Below, in pieces: positions 13,178 to 20,652 of a stretch of DNA of 24,113 bases (position 1 is its first letter; each line of letters begins with the position of its first letter). Below the pieces are notes generated by a model. That model saw only the letters and a list, made by a program, of their open reading frames with translations. It searched no databases and had not been told where the DNA came from. This DNA comes from CAYLZW01 sp964388085. Lineage in GTDB: Bacteria > Myxococcota > UBA727 > CAYLZW01. The stretch spans positions 1 through 24,113 of the forward strand of contig CAYLZW010000063.1 in the NCBI GenBank assembly GCA_964388085.1. The letters are read 5' to 3'. A program made the translations under genes and the position numbers.

Positions 13178-15541
13178 ATGCGCACGCTCTCCCGCACTCG
13201 TCTCGCTCCCGCGTCCTTGCTCCTCGGTCCCTGCCTGCTGCTGCCGTGCTTCCTGTCCTGCGCGAGCGACCGGAGCTCCGAGGAGCAGACATCGGCGGGG
13301 GCGCGAGCGTCCACATCCCGACAGGACCGGACCGACACCGCGGCCCGTGTCGTCGCCGAGCCGACCCTCTCGCTCGAGCGCGTGTTCGCGGATCCGCCGC
13401 TGGCCGGCCGTCCGCCGCTCCGCACGACGCTGTCGCCGAGCGGCGAGGTGCTGACGTTCTTGAAGCCGAGCGCCGAGGACTCCGAGGTCACCGAGCTGTG
13501 GGCGCTCGCGCTCGACGATGAAGGTGCCGCGCCACGCCCGCTGGTGCGCGCCAAGGACCTCATCGATCCCGCGCTCATCAAGCTCTCGGAAGAGGAGCGC
13601 ATGGCCCTCGAGCGTAGGCGCATCGGTCACAAGGGCATCACCTCGTGGACCTTTTGCGGCGGCGACGACGCGCTGCTGTTCCCGCTCTCGGGCGACCTCT
13701 ACCACGCGCGGCTCAACGCCAAGCAGAAGGCGCCCGAGGTGCGGCGGCTGACGACGGACGGCGAGGCCAAGCTCGACCCGCGCTGCTCCCCGAAGGGCAC
13801 CTACGCGGCCTTCGTGCAGGACGGTGACCTCTACCTGCTCGACGTCGCCAGCGGCAAACAGCGGCGCCTGACGAAGCGGCCGAAGGCTGTGCACGACACG
13901 CTCCGCTTTGGCGTCGCTGAGTTCATCGCGCAGGAGGAGATGGGGCGCTACCGCGGCTATTGGTTCTCGGCCGACGAGCGCTATCTCGCCTACGCCGAGG
14001 TAGACGAGTCCGCCGTGTCGGTGAAGGTGCGGCCGTTCATCTTCGCCGACAAGACCGAGATGTTCGAGCAGCGCTATCCGGCCGCCGGCGAGGCGAACGC
14101 CAAGGTGACGCTGCACGTACGTGACCTGAAGACCGGCGCGGACGTCGTCGTGCACACGCCCGACGAGGACGGCTACCTGCCGCGCGTCGACTTCTTCAAG
14201 GACGGCCGCCTGGCGGTGCAGTGGCAGAGCCGCGACCAGAAGCGCCTCGTGCTGCTCTTGGGCGCGGCGCCGCGCTTCACGCTCCGCCCCGTGCTCTTTG
14301 AGACCGATGCCGCCTGGGTAGAGCTGCACGACGATCTGCGCGCGCTCCCGGGCGGCCGCCTCCTGTGGAGCTCCGAGCGCAGCGGACGGCGGCAGCTCTA
14401 TCTCCTGCCGGCGGACGGCGGCGAACTACAGCCGCTGACCCACGCAGCCGAGCCGGTCACCGGCGTATGCGGCGTCGACGAGGAGCGCGGTGTCGTCCTG
14501 TTCACGGGCGCGAGCGCGCGCGGCAAGCAACAGCAGCTCTATTCGGTGCCGCTCGCGAGCGAGGTGCGGCCCGCGCCCATTACGCGCGTCACGCAAGGCG
14601 ACGGCTGGCACGAGGTCACCTGCGGCGAGGGCGTGCTGGTCGACACCTACAGCCGCTGGGCGACTCCCCCCGTGGTGCGCTTGCTGCGGCCGACGGGCGA
14701 GCTCCGGCAGGTGCTCGACGACAACCCGGCCGAGGAGCTGCGCGCGCAGGCGGCCCCAAAGGCGCGCTGGCTCACGCTCTCGGCCGAGGACGGGGCGGCG
14801 CTGAACGCGCTCTTGCTCGAGCCCGTTCTGAAGAGCAAGGCAGCGGACAGCGCACGCTCCCCGCTGCTCGTCTATACCTACGGCGGGCCGACCGCGAACG
14901 TCGTCGCCGATCGCTGGACGCGGCAGTTCCCGCTGTTCGTCCATTGGGCGCAGCGCGGCTTCGCCATCCTGCTCGTCGACAACCGCGGCAGCGCGCACCG
15001 AGACCGCGCCTTCACGCGCGCGTTTGAGGACCGCTTCGGCGTCATCGAGATCGCGGACCAAGAGAGCGCCGTGCGCCAGGTGCTCGCGCTGGAGCCGTGG
15101 CTCGACGAGGAGCGCGTCGGCATCTTCGGCTGGAGCTACGGCGGCTACGTCAGCGTGATGGCGCTGCTCGACGAGGAGACGCCCTTTCGCGCGGGCGCGG
15201 CGGTCGCCCCCGTCACCGACTGGGCGCTGTACGACACGCACTACACCGAGCGCTACCTCGGCACGCCCGAGGCGAACGCCGCCGTCTACGCGCGGGCGAA
15301 CGCGCTGCCGCGCGCGAAGAACCTGCTCGCGGGAGAGCGCGCGCTCTTGCTCGCGCACGGCATGGCCGACGACAACGTCTTGTTCGCGCACACGCTTCAG
15401 CTCGCCGCGGCCTTACAGGACGAGGGCGCGGTCTTTCGGCTGATGCCTTATCCGGGCCACGCGCACGGCATCCGCGGCCAGAAGGCGCAGCTGCACGTGT
15501 TCAAGACGATCACGGACTTCTTCGAGGACGAGCTGCGCTAA
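13178..15541 (+). CDS. Dipeptidyl peptidase IV-like S9 serine peptidase, lipoprotein
   Basis: 787 aa from the ATG at 13178; the frame is open from 13064 but that extension precedes an obvious signal sequence. The N-terminus (MRTLSRTRLAPASLLL, then CFLSCAS) is a lipoprotein-type signal with a slightly atypical lipobox FLSC. Residues about 60-520 form the eight-bladed propeller region of S9B, with the EFIAQEEMGR / GYWFSADERYLAY block holding the substrate amino-terminus Glu pair. The C-terminal alpha/beta hydrolase has GWSYGGY (Ser653), HGMADDN (Asp731) and AHGIRG (His763), a full catalytic triad. S9B enzymes release X-Pro or X-Ala dipeptides from peptide N-termini. As an exported lipoprotein it would help digest external peptides, fitting a predatory or saprophytic lifestyle. 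It is divergent from the sulfur operon leader. Confidence 0.93.
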   Translation: MRTLSRTRLAPASLLLGPCLLLPCFLSCASDRSSEEQTSAGARASTSRQDRTDTAARVVAEPTLSLERVFADPPLAGRPPLRTTLSPSGEVLTFLKPSAEDSEVTELWALALDDEGAAPRPLVRAKDLIDPALIKLSEEERMALERRRIGHKGITSWTFCGGDDALLFPLSGDLYHARLNAKQKAPEVRRLTTDGEAKLDPRCSPKGTYAAFVQDGDLYLLDVASGKQRRLTKRPKAVHDTLRFGVAEFIAQEEMGRYRGYWFSADERYLAYAEVDESAVSVKVRPFIFADKTEMFEQRYPAAGEANAKVTLHVRDLKTGADVVVHTPDEDGYLPRVDFFKDGRLAVQWQSRDQKRLVLLLGAAPRFTLRPVLFETDAAWVELHDDLRALPGGRLLWSSERSGRRQLYLLPADGGELQPLTHAAEPVTGVCGVDEERGVVLFTGASARGKQQQLYSVPLASEVRPAPITRVTQGDGWHEVTCGEGVLVDTYSRWATPPVVRLLRPTGELRQVLDDNPAEELRAQAAPKARWLTLSAEDGAALNALLLEPVLKSKAADSARSPLLVYTYGGPTANVVADRWTRQFPLFVHWAQRGFAILLVDNRGSAHRDRAFTRAFEDRFGVIEIADQESAVRQVLALEPWLDEERVGIFGWSYGGYVSVMALLDEETPFRAGAAVAPVTDWALYDTHYTERYLGTPEANAAVYARANALPRAKNLLAGERALLLAHGMADDNVLFAHTLQLAAALQDEGAVFRLMPYPGHAHGIRGQKAQLHVFKTITDFFEDELR

Positions 15542-15545
15542 AGGC

Positions 15546-16157
15546 TCAGCGCGCGACGTCGAAGGTGCCCTCGACCTCGGAGACGCCGCCGGTCTGGATG
15601 CCGGTGAACGGATCCGTGTCGAAGGTGCGCGCGGTGTAATCGACGCGCAGGGCGCCGGGCTCGTCCGCCTCGGAGACGCGCACCTGCACCTCGTCCGCCG
15701 GCTGGTCGTAGTCCCACGCGTAGCGCTCCTGACCGGCGCAGTTGAGCACCTGCACGCTGAGCGCGCCGTACTCGATGTCGTCCGTCGAGCGGAAAGTCCG
15801 CACGAGGCCGGGCTCGAGCGCGTCGAGGCCGCCGTAGATGTCGAGCAGGTTCATGGCCACGCCGTCGCGCGAGTCCGCGTGGATCTCGACGCTGGCGTAC
15901 TCCGTGTCGCCGTAGCCCGTCAGCAGCGAGGCGCTCGAGTCGATGTCACGCACGCTGCCGACGTCGCCGCGCATGTGGGCGGCGCTCAGGTCGAGGTTTC
16001 CCTCGTAGACGTCGTTGACGCCGCCCACCTGCACGAACTCGACGCGCTCGGTGTCGTACTGGTCGTAGTACTCGTTCTGCGCCATGCAGCCCGTCAGCGC
16101 GCTGAGCCCGACGACGAGCGAGGAGAGGGTGACGAGCTTCTGCGTGACGACCTGCAT
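15546..16157 (-). CDS. Lipoprotein of unknown function
   Basis: 203 aa from the ATG at 16157, chosen because a perfect GGAGGT ribosome site lies 4 nt upstream and a clean lipoprotein signal begins there (MQVVTQKLVTLSSLVVGLSA, then LTGC with Cys24). The mature part is acidic and beta-rich, starting with a Tyr/Asp/Glu-rich stretch (NEYYDQYDTERVEF). It contains only one further Cys. No family recognised. The stop is 4 bases from the stop of the convergent peptidase gene. The 197 bases upstream (16158-16354) separate it from the BNR-repeat gene and presumably hold its own promoter; I see no clear motif there. Confidence 0.75.
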   Translation of the reverse strand: MQVVTQKLVTLSSLVVGLSALTGCMAQNEYYDQYDTERVEFVQVGGVNDVYEGNLDLSAAHMRGDVGSVRDIDSSASLLTGYGDTEYASVEIHADSRDGVAMNLLDIYGGLDALEPGLVRTFRSTDDIEYGALSVQVLNCAGQERYAWDYDQPADEVQVRVSEADEPGALRVDYTARTFDTDPFTGIQTGGVSEVEGTFDVAR

Positions 16158-16354
16158 GGGACCTCCGGCCTTCGCGTGCCTGGGCGCGCCGGGATGGTTT
16201 CGTCCCGAGGCGCTCACACCAGTATAGCCGTCCGAGCGGACGCTCTCGAAAGGCGCAGGCGTCACACCGCGGGCGCGCAGGTAGGACAACGTGATCCTTG
16301 CGCGCCAGCTTTCCGCACCAGCCTTCCGCTCCGGCGCGATGCGACCAGGCAGGC

Positions 16355-17692
16355 TCAGCGTCGTCGCCTTCGGCCGAGCAGGCCGAGGCCGACGAGGAGC
16401 GTGAGCAAGGGCACGTCCCCGCCGCCGCCGCCGCTGCAGGGGCAGCCGGCGGGCTCCTCGCCGGGGCGCTCCACGCGCGCGCCGCCGCCGCCGCCGCCCG
16501 CGTCATCGTCAGCGGGCTCTTCGATCACGCCCGCGTCGCCCTGAAACAGATAGGCGCAGCGCTCGGCGCCGAGCGTGCCGGGCGGGCAGCGATGCTCCAC
16601 CACATCGAGGAAGGGCAGCACCGGCGTGAAGCTGACGCCGTCGTCGCTGACGAGGAAGTGGCCGTTCTGAAACGGCTGCCCGCAGCCCCATACGCGCTCG
16701 TCGCCCGGCAGCTTCAGGAGGCAGCGCGTCGGGCCGCCGTCCACGAGCGTGAACTCCGCGTCCCCCTTCTTGCGGCGGAAGTAGCGCTGGCGCCCCTCGA
16801 TGACGAGCCAGGCGTCGTCGTGCACGAGGAAGTCGCTGACCACGCCCTCGAACTCCGCCAGCGTCGTGGACGTCGCCAGATCGCCGCTCGCGAGCGCCAG
16901 CGTGGAGCCCGTCACGTCGGGGTCGAGCAGCGTGAGCGCGACCTCCCCCGTGCCCGGATCGATGCCGAGCACGTTGGCCGCCGCCACGGACTCGGGCCAC
17001 GGGCTCTTCGGCTCGAACGTGTCCGCGCCGTCGAGCGAGACGAACACCACGGGCAGGCGCGAGTCGAGGTAGATGCCGCCGAGGTAGATCTTCTCGCCGT
17101 CGTCCGACACCGCCAGGCTGCGAAAGGAGACGTCCTCGTGCTGCAGGCTCGTGGGCGTGAAGGTCTGCCCCTCGTCCGTGCTGAGGAACAGCCCGTTGTC
17201 CCCCGTCGAGCTCGAGGTCGCGACGTAGAGCGTGGTCGGCAGATCACGCGGCTCCGCCAGCAGCGACGGCCGCGCGTCGTCGAACACGGACGGCTTGGCG
17301 TCGAGGCTGCAGCCGTCGTCCGTCAGCCACAGACCATCCGAGCGCGCCAGCAACAGGCGCCCCGACGACGGCTGCCGGTAATAGAAGGCGGGCGGCTCCT
17401 CGATGGCCTCCTCGCACACGCGCAGCCAGCGATCCTCCGCCTTGCGCACGATGCCCCACGTGGTGCCGCCGCCGATGAGCTCCCCCTCGACGAGGAAGGG
17501 CCAGCGGCCCTCGGGCGCGCCAAAGTGGGCAGCGGCGTCCTGAGCGACGAATAGCGTCGTGATGACGAGCGCGAGAACGCTGCCGGAACACAATTCTCGC
17601 GCAAAGCCGCGAAGCCGCAAAGGACCACAGGGGGAGTGCTCCTTTGCGGCTTTGCGGCTTTGCGCGAGATCCTCGTTCTTCATTCGTTTCAT
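16355..17692 (-). CDS. BNR/Asp-box repeat surface protein with MYXO-CTERM-like tail
   Basis: 445 aa from the ATG at 17692, which overlaps the SelW-like stop by one base (TGATG). A TTG at 17593 (codon 34) is a serious alternative start, because codons 9-33 are made from a palindromic repeat and the signal peptide (VLALVITTLFVAQDAAA) comes right after it. Asp-box motifs STDEGQTF (171-178), SLDGADTF (219-226) and SDDGVSF (349-355) indicate a sialidase/Vps10-like beta-propeller without evident catalytic residues. The C-terminus has Gly/Asp-rich spacer, CPC (417-419), a hydrophobic segment (427-440) and five Arg. This is the plan of the MYXO-CTERM sorting signal, so the protein is probably exported and surface-anchored. 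Its ligand is unknown. Confidence 0.8.
   Translation of the reverse strand: MKRMKNEDLAQSRKAAKEHSPCGPLRLRGFARELCSGSVLALVITTLFVAQDAAAHFGAPEGRWPFLVEGELIGGGTTWGIVRKAEDRWLRVCEEAIEEPPAFYYRQPSSGRLLLARSDGLWLTDDGCSLDAKPSVFDDARPSLLAEPRDLPTTLYVATSSSTGDNGLFLSTDEGQTFTPTSLQHEDVSFRSLAVSDDGEKIYLGGIYLDSRLPVVFVSLDGADTFEPKSPWPESVAAANVLGIDPGTGEVALTLLDPDVTGSTLALASGDLATSTTLAEFEGVVSDFLVHDDAWLVIEGRQRYFRRKKGDAEFTLVDGGPTRCLLKLPGDERVWGCGQPFQNGHFLVSDDGVSFTPVLPFLDVVEHRCPPGTLGAERCAYLFQGDAGVIEEPADDDAGGGGGGARVERPGEEPAGCPCSGGGGGDVPLLTLLVGLGLLGRRRRR
17596..17668. repeat. 29-bp near-perfect inverted repeat (REP/MITE-like) in the N-terminal coding region
   Basis: Left arm 17596-17624 and right arm 17640-17668 are reverse complements with a single mismatch, separated by 15 bases. 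Each arm contains iterated octamers of the TTTGCGGC type ending in GCGCGAG. Similar caaag/gcg-rich palindromes are dispersed between genes in many bacterial genomes. It is translatable in frame with the BNR gene, so it either encodes residues 9-33 or lies in a 5' leader. Confidence 0.9.
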
Positions 17693-17922
17693 CACAGGCC
17701 GCGGCCCTCGAGGAGCCGGGTCACCTCGCCTGGCTTCACGTGTCTGCCCACCTGGTACTTCGAGAACACGAGATCCCCGTCGACGGTGACGTCGAAGATG
17801 CCCTTCTTGCCGGGCAACAGCTCGATGGCGGCGTCGGGCCAGCGACGCAGGAGCTCCGCCTCCAAACTGGAAGCGCGTGGCTTGTAGTCTCACATCACGC
17901 AGTATTCGATGCGCACCTGCAC
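17692..17922 (-). CDS. SelW/Rdx-family thioredoxin-like protein with in-frame UGA (probable selenoprotein)
   Basis: 76 aa if the UGA at 17892-17890 is read as selenocysteine. From GTG at 17922 (GGAGG ribosome site 5 nt upstream) the frame gives VQVRIEYCVM-U-DYKPRAS, then LEAELLRRWPDAAIELLPG, GIFDVTVDGDLVFSK, and ends in EVTRLLEGRGL. These are the hallmarks of the SelT/SelW/SelH (Rdx) family, in which the motif is CxxC or CxxU after a beta strand; UGA replaces exactly the second Cys (codon 11). Downstream codons keep high G/C third positions and family residues, arguing against a dead gene. A SECIS-like hairpin follows the UGA. Role: small redox protein of thioredoxin fold. The stop is coupled (TGATG) to the BNR gene. 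SelA/B/C/D genes are not in the window, so Sec decoding is inferred. If the organism lacks them, this is a truncated or read-through gene. Confidence 0.82.
17857..17875 (-). promoter_or_regulatory. SECIS-like hairpin downstream of the SelW UGA
   Basis: On the transcript CGCTTCC (17875-17869) pairs with GGAGGCG (17863-17857), 7 bp with one G-U, closing a 5-nt loop AGTTT. It begins 14 nt after the UGA. A short apical loop with a G among its first two bases, about 16-37 nt after UGA, is what is known for bacterial SECIS elements that bind SelB. Confidence 0.6.
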
Positions 17923-18046
17923 GGGGTCCTCCACGGTCGTGACCAGCGGTCACGGCTCGCGGGAGAGCCTAGCAGGCGTTGGCGGGAGCGGTGCCTGAGA
18001 TGCCTCCGTCGGGAGTCGCGGCCGGCTGCCCTGAGGCGAGACGCGC

Positions 18047-18211
18047 TCAGGGGCCCGTCACCTCGAACGTGCTGGTCTGCTCGTATCGGCACATGGTCAC
18101 GCACTCGGCCGGCCCATCGCACTGGGGAACGGGCATCTCGGAAAAGCACCCCGAGTGGTCGGCGTGAAACGCACGTGATCGCTCTTCTCTGATTGAGTCA
18201 GCGAGGTGGGG
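18047..18211 (-). pseudogene. Possible remnant of a Cys-rich protein (3' end only)
   Basis: The 319-base gap between the metallopeptidase stop and the SelW-like start contains a frame open from 18211 to a TGA at 18047-18049. Its last part looks protein-like: SGCFSEMPVPQCDGPAEC, then VTMCRYEQTSTFEVTGP, with Cys spacing and G/C-ending codons like real genes here. There is no usable start with a signal peptide; the only ATG (18136) would give 29 residues. It may be the tail of a deleted or frameshifted lipoprotein gene, a tiny gene, or chance. Nothing else is evident in this gap. Confidence 0.35.
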
Positions 18212-18241
18212 CTACCGCCCGAACGCGAGCCACGCTCACGC

Positions 18242-19618
18242 TCACGGCACGGCGGCAGCCGCCGACGGGCGCGGCGCGGGCTCGCTCCTCGGGACGCCGC
18301 CATCGGTGCTGCCCGGTGCGTGCTCCTCGAAGAAGGCCGCTAGATCGCACTGGCCGACGTCTTCGGCGATGCCGCGAAAGCCCGCCGTGGTGACGGAGCC
18401 GTGCGCGACCATCAAGCGCTTGACGACGTCCGCGAGGCGCCCCTGGCAGCGCTCGGCCATGACGTCGTCGAGCTCCTTGAGCACTGTCAGCGCGCGCGCG
18501 GTCACCTTGGCGTCGGCGTGCGGCACGAGGAGGTCCTTGACCGCCTCGCCCTTGTCCTTGGCCTTCTCGAAGGCGCGCTTGTAGCGGGTCTTCGAGATGC
18601 CCTTCGAGCGGTAGAGGGCCTCGATGCTGTACAGCTCCGCCAGGCCCTCGACGATCCAGTCGCCGTCGCGCCCGGCGCGCGCGCCCATGGCGGTGTGCAC
18701 GATCTCGTGCAGCACCGGGCTCGTGAAGTCCTTGTCGATGAGCGGCCGCTCGGCGTGCAGGTAGAGCGAGCCCGGCCCCGACAGGCCGCCGCGCCACATG
18801 GGATCGCCGGCGGAGACGATGGTGACGCGCTCCGGCAGGTCGCCGAGCAGGTCCTTCAGGTCGGGCAGCGTAAAGCGCAGGAAGGCGAGCAGGTCCTGGC
18901 GGCGGTTGCCGTGCTTGCGCGGCGTGGCGACGGTGATCTTGCTGCCGGCCACCGTCGTGCGCGAGATGTTCAGCTTGCCGAGCAGGAACCAGCCGGTCGG
19001 CCGATCGAAGCGCCGTTCGGGGTTGTCGACGCTGAGCGTGCCGTTCGATGCCTTCGGGTAGGGCGAGACCGCCTTCCAGCCCTCGGGCAGGCGCAGGCGC
19101 AGCCGGGAGGACGCGCGCGCGTTGTCGACGGTGACCACGCGCGCGGGCGGCACGAGGTCGTCGCCGCGAAAGAGCGCCCAGGTGCTCGTCACGCGCGCGT
19201 CGTAGCGCTGCGCGTCGCGCAGGTGATCGATGCGGAAGCTGTAGCGGAGCTCCGCCGTGTCGTCGTCGGGCGGCCGCCAGGTGACCTCCTTGGCGCCGAG
19301 CGTGACCTCGCCGTCGCCGTCGAAGTCCATGTGCCGCTCAGGGTCGGTGATGAAGGTGACGCTCTTCACGTAGCGCGCGTTCTTCGCGAGCCGCACCTTC
19401 ACGTACGCGATCTTCTCGCTCGGCACCACGCGCACGTCGTAGAGCACCTCGTACGGCCCCTTCGCGACGGGCTCGGGCTTGTCCTTCGGCGGGTCCTTTG
19501 GCTTGTGCTGCTGCGCGTGCGCCGCCGTCGGCAACGCCAGCGAGAACGACGTCACGGCGAGCAGGGTCACGAGGAGCGCCACCAGGAGCGTCACGCGGCG
19601 GGGCTTTCGGAGGTGCAT
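18242..19618 (-). CDS. Secreted gluzincin-type zinc metallopeptidase
   Basis: 458 aa from the ATG at 19618, just before a signal peptide (RRVTLLVALLVTLLAVTSFS, cleavage near AHA-QQ). A longer frame back to 19753 overlaps the upstream ligase gene and is rejected. A Lys/Pro/Asp-rich linker (38-53) follows, then a beta-rich N-terminal domain (55-230) and a helical catalytic domain. HEIVH (His304, Glu305, His308) plus Glu324 in WIVEGLAE give the gluzincin zinc site with the third ligand 16 residues after the second His, as in M1/M61-like peptidases. All ligands are present, so activity is expected in the periplasm or outside. The C-terminus is Pro/Ala-rich. It lies 16 bases after the ATP-grasp ligase gene on the same strand and may belong to that transcription unit. 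Confidence 0.82.
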   Translation of the reverse strand: MHLRKPRRVTLLVALLVTLLAVTSFSLALPTAAHAQQHKPKDPPKDKPEPVAKGPYEVLYDVRVVPSEKIAYVKVRLAKNARYVKSVTFITDPERHMDFDGDGEVTLGAKEVTWRPPDDDTAELRYSFRIDHLRDAQRYDARVTSTWALFRGDDLVPPARVVTVDNARASSRLRLRLPEGWKAVSPYPKASNGTLSVDNPERRFDRPTGWFLLGKLNISRTTVAGSKITVATPRKHGNRRQDLLAFLRFTLPDLKDLLGDLPERVTIVSAGDPMWRGGLSGPGSLYLHAERPLIDKDFTSPVLHEIVHTAMGARAGRDGDWIVEGLAELYSIEALYRSKGISKTRYKRAFEKAKDKGEAVKDLLVPHADAKVTARALTVLKELDDVMAERCQGRLADVVKRLMVAHGSVTTAGFRGIAEDVGQCDLAAFFEEHAPGSTDGGVPRSEPAPRPSAAAAVP

Positions 19619-19634
19619 GGCAAAGCTCACGGGA

Positions 19635-20648
19635 TCAACCGATAGCGCTCGCGGGAGTGCTCGGCGAGGGCTTGTTTCTGCTGTGCGCGCGCGCGGCAAA
19701 GACGGCGATGTCGCGGCCGAGAGCGAGCCGCTCGTACGTCGACATGCCTTCACGCGCGCGCTCCTCCACGGCCCGAAGGCGCGGCAGGAGCCCGGCGTGG
19801 TTCGCGATCTGGATGCTGAGCCCCGGGCGCGCGTTCAGCTCGAGCACCACCGGCCCCTTGTGCTCGTCGACGACGATGTCGGCGCCCACGTAGCCGAGGC
19901 CGCTGGTGTCGGCCGCGCGCATGCAGATGTCGAGGATCTGCTCGAAGGCCGGCACCTCGCGTCCGATCAAGAGCTCATTCGAGTCGGGATGTCGCTCAAT
20001 GGGGCGGTTTCGCAAGATGGCGTGCGTGCCCTTGCCGGTGACGAGGTCGACGCCGACGCCGACGGCCCCCTGGTGCAGGTTCGCGCGGCCGCCGGCGAGC
20101 TTGGTCGGCAGGCGCATCATCGACATCACCGGGATGCCTCGATAGAGGATGACGCGCACGTCGGGCACGCCGTCGGTGGAGATGGGCGTGAGCGCCGGGT
20201 GCGTCGTCAGCATCTCCTCGACCATGCACGCGTCCGGCCGTCCGCCGAGGGAGTAGAGCCCGGCCAGGATGCCCGCCGCGTGGTAGAGCAGCTCGCCCTC
20301 GGTCATGAGCGAGCCGCCGGCGCGACGGAACACGCCGTCCTGATAGCTCCGGATGACGAAGGTGCCGTTGCCCATGGCGCCGCGCGAGGGCTTCAGCACG
20401 AAGGTCTGGCGCTCGATGAACACCTCGCGCAAGCGCCGCAGCTCGAAGTTGGAGCTCGCCTGACCAAAGAGCGCGGGCACGGGGATGTCGTGCTCCGTGC
20501 AGAGCTTCTTGGTCAGCAGCTTGTCGTCGACGCGCTTGTAGTTGCGCCGCGGGTTCGAGGGAAAGATGACGCCGAGGTTGCGCGCGTTGATGCCGAGCAC
20601 GCCCGCCTGCCGGAGCCGCCGCGCGCTGACCATGCCAAACAGCGACAT
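19635..20648 (-). CDS. RimK-related alpha-L-glutamate ligase-like ATP-grasp protein
   Basis: 337 aa. The whole length reads as the RimK-related ligase family found beside 7TM inactive transglutaminases: N-terminal GVLGINARNLGVIFPSNPR (16-34), DDKLLTKKLC (41-50), ATP-grasp Lys in FVLKPSRGAMGNGTFVIR (83-100), DVRVILYRG, an insert GGRANLHQGAVGVGVDL, and the metal-binding end VVLELNARPGLSIQIAN (about 280-296). The reaction is ATP-dependent peptide-bond formation joining an amino acid (Glu in RimK) to an unknown peptide, protein or metabolite. No signal peptide, so cytoplasmic. It begins 4 bases after the stop of the 7TM gene, a tight pair. The actual substrate is unknown for this group. Confidence 0.88.
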   Translation of the reverse strand: MSLFGMVSARRLRQAGVLGINARNLGVIFPSNPRRNYKRVDDKLLTKKLCTEHDIPVPALFGQASSNFELRRLREVFIERQTFVLKPSRGAMGNGTFVIRSYQDGVFRRAGGSLMTEGELLYHAAGILAGLYSLGGRPDACMVEEMLTTHPALTPISTDGVPDVRVILYRGIPVMSMMRLPTKLAGGRANLHQGAVGVGVDLVTGKGTHAILRNRPIERHPDSNELLIGREVPAFEQILDICMRAADTSGLGYVGADIVVDEHKGPVVLELNARPGLSIQIANHAGLLPRLRAVEERAREGMSTYERLALGRDIAVFAARAHSRNKPSPSTPASAIG

Positions 20649-20652
20649 GCCG

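Noticed and set aside
17693..17953. N-terminal extension of the BNR gene to a GTG at 17953
   Set aside because: It is a wrong-frame reading across the SelW-like gene, Arg-rich and without signal peptide.
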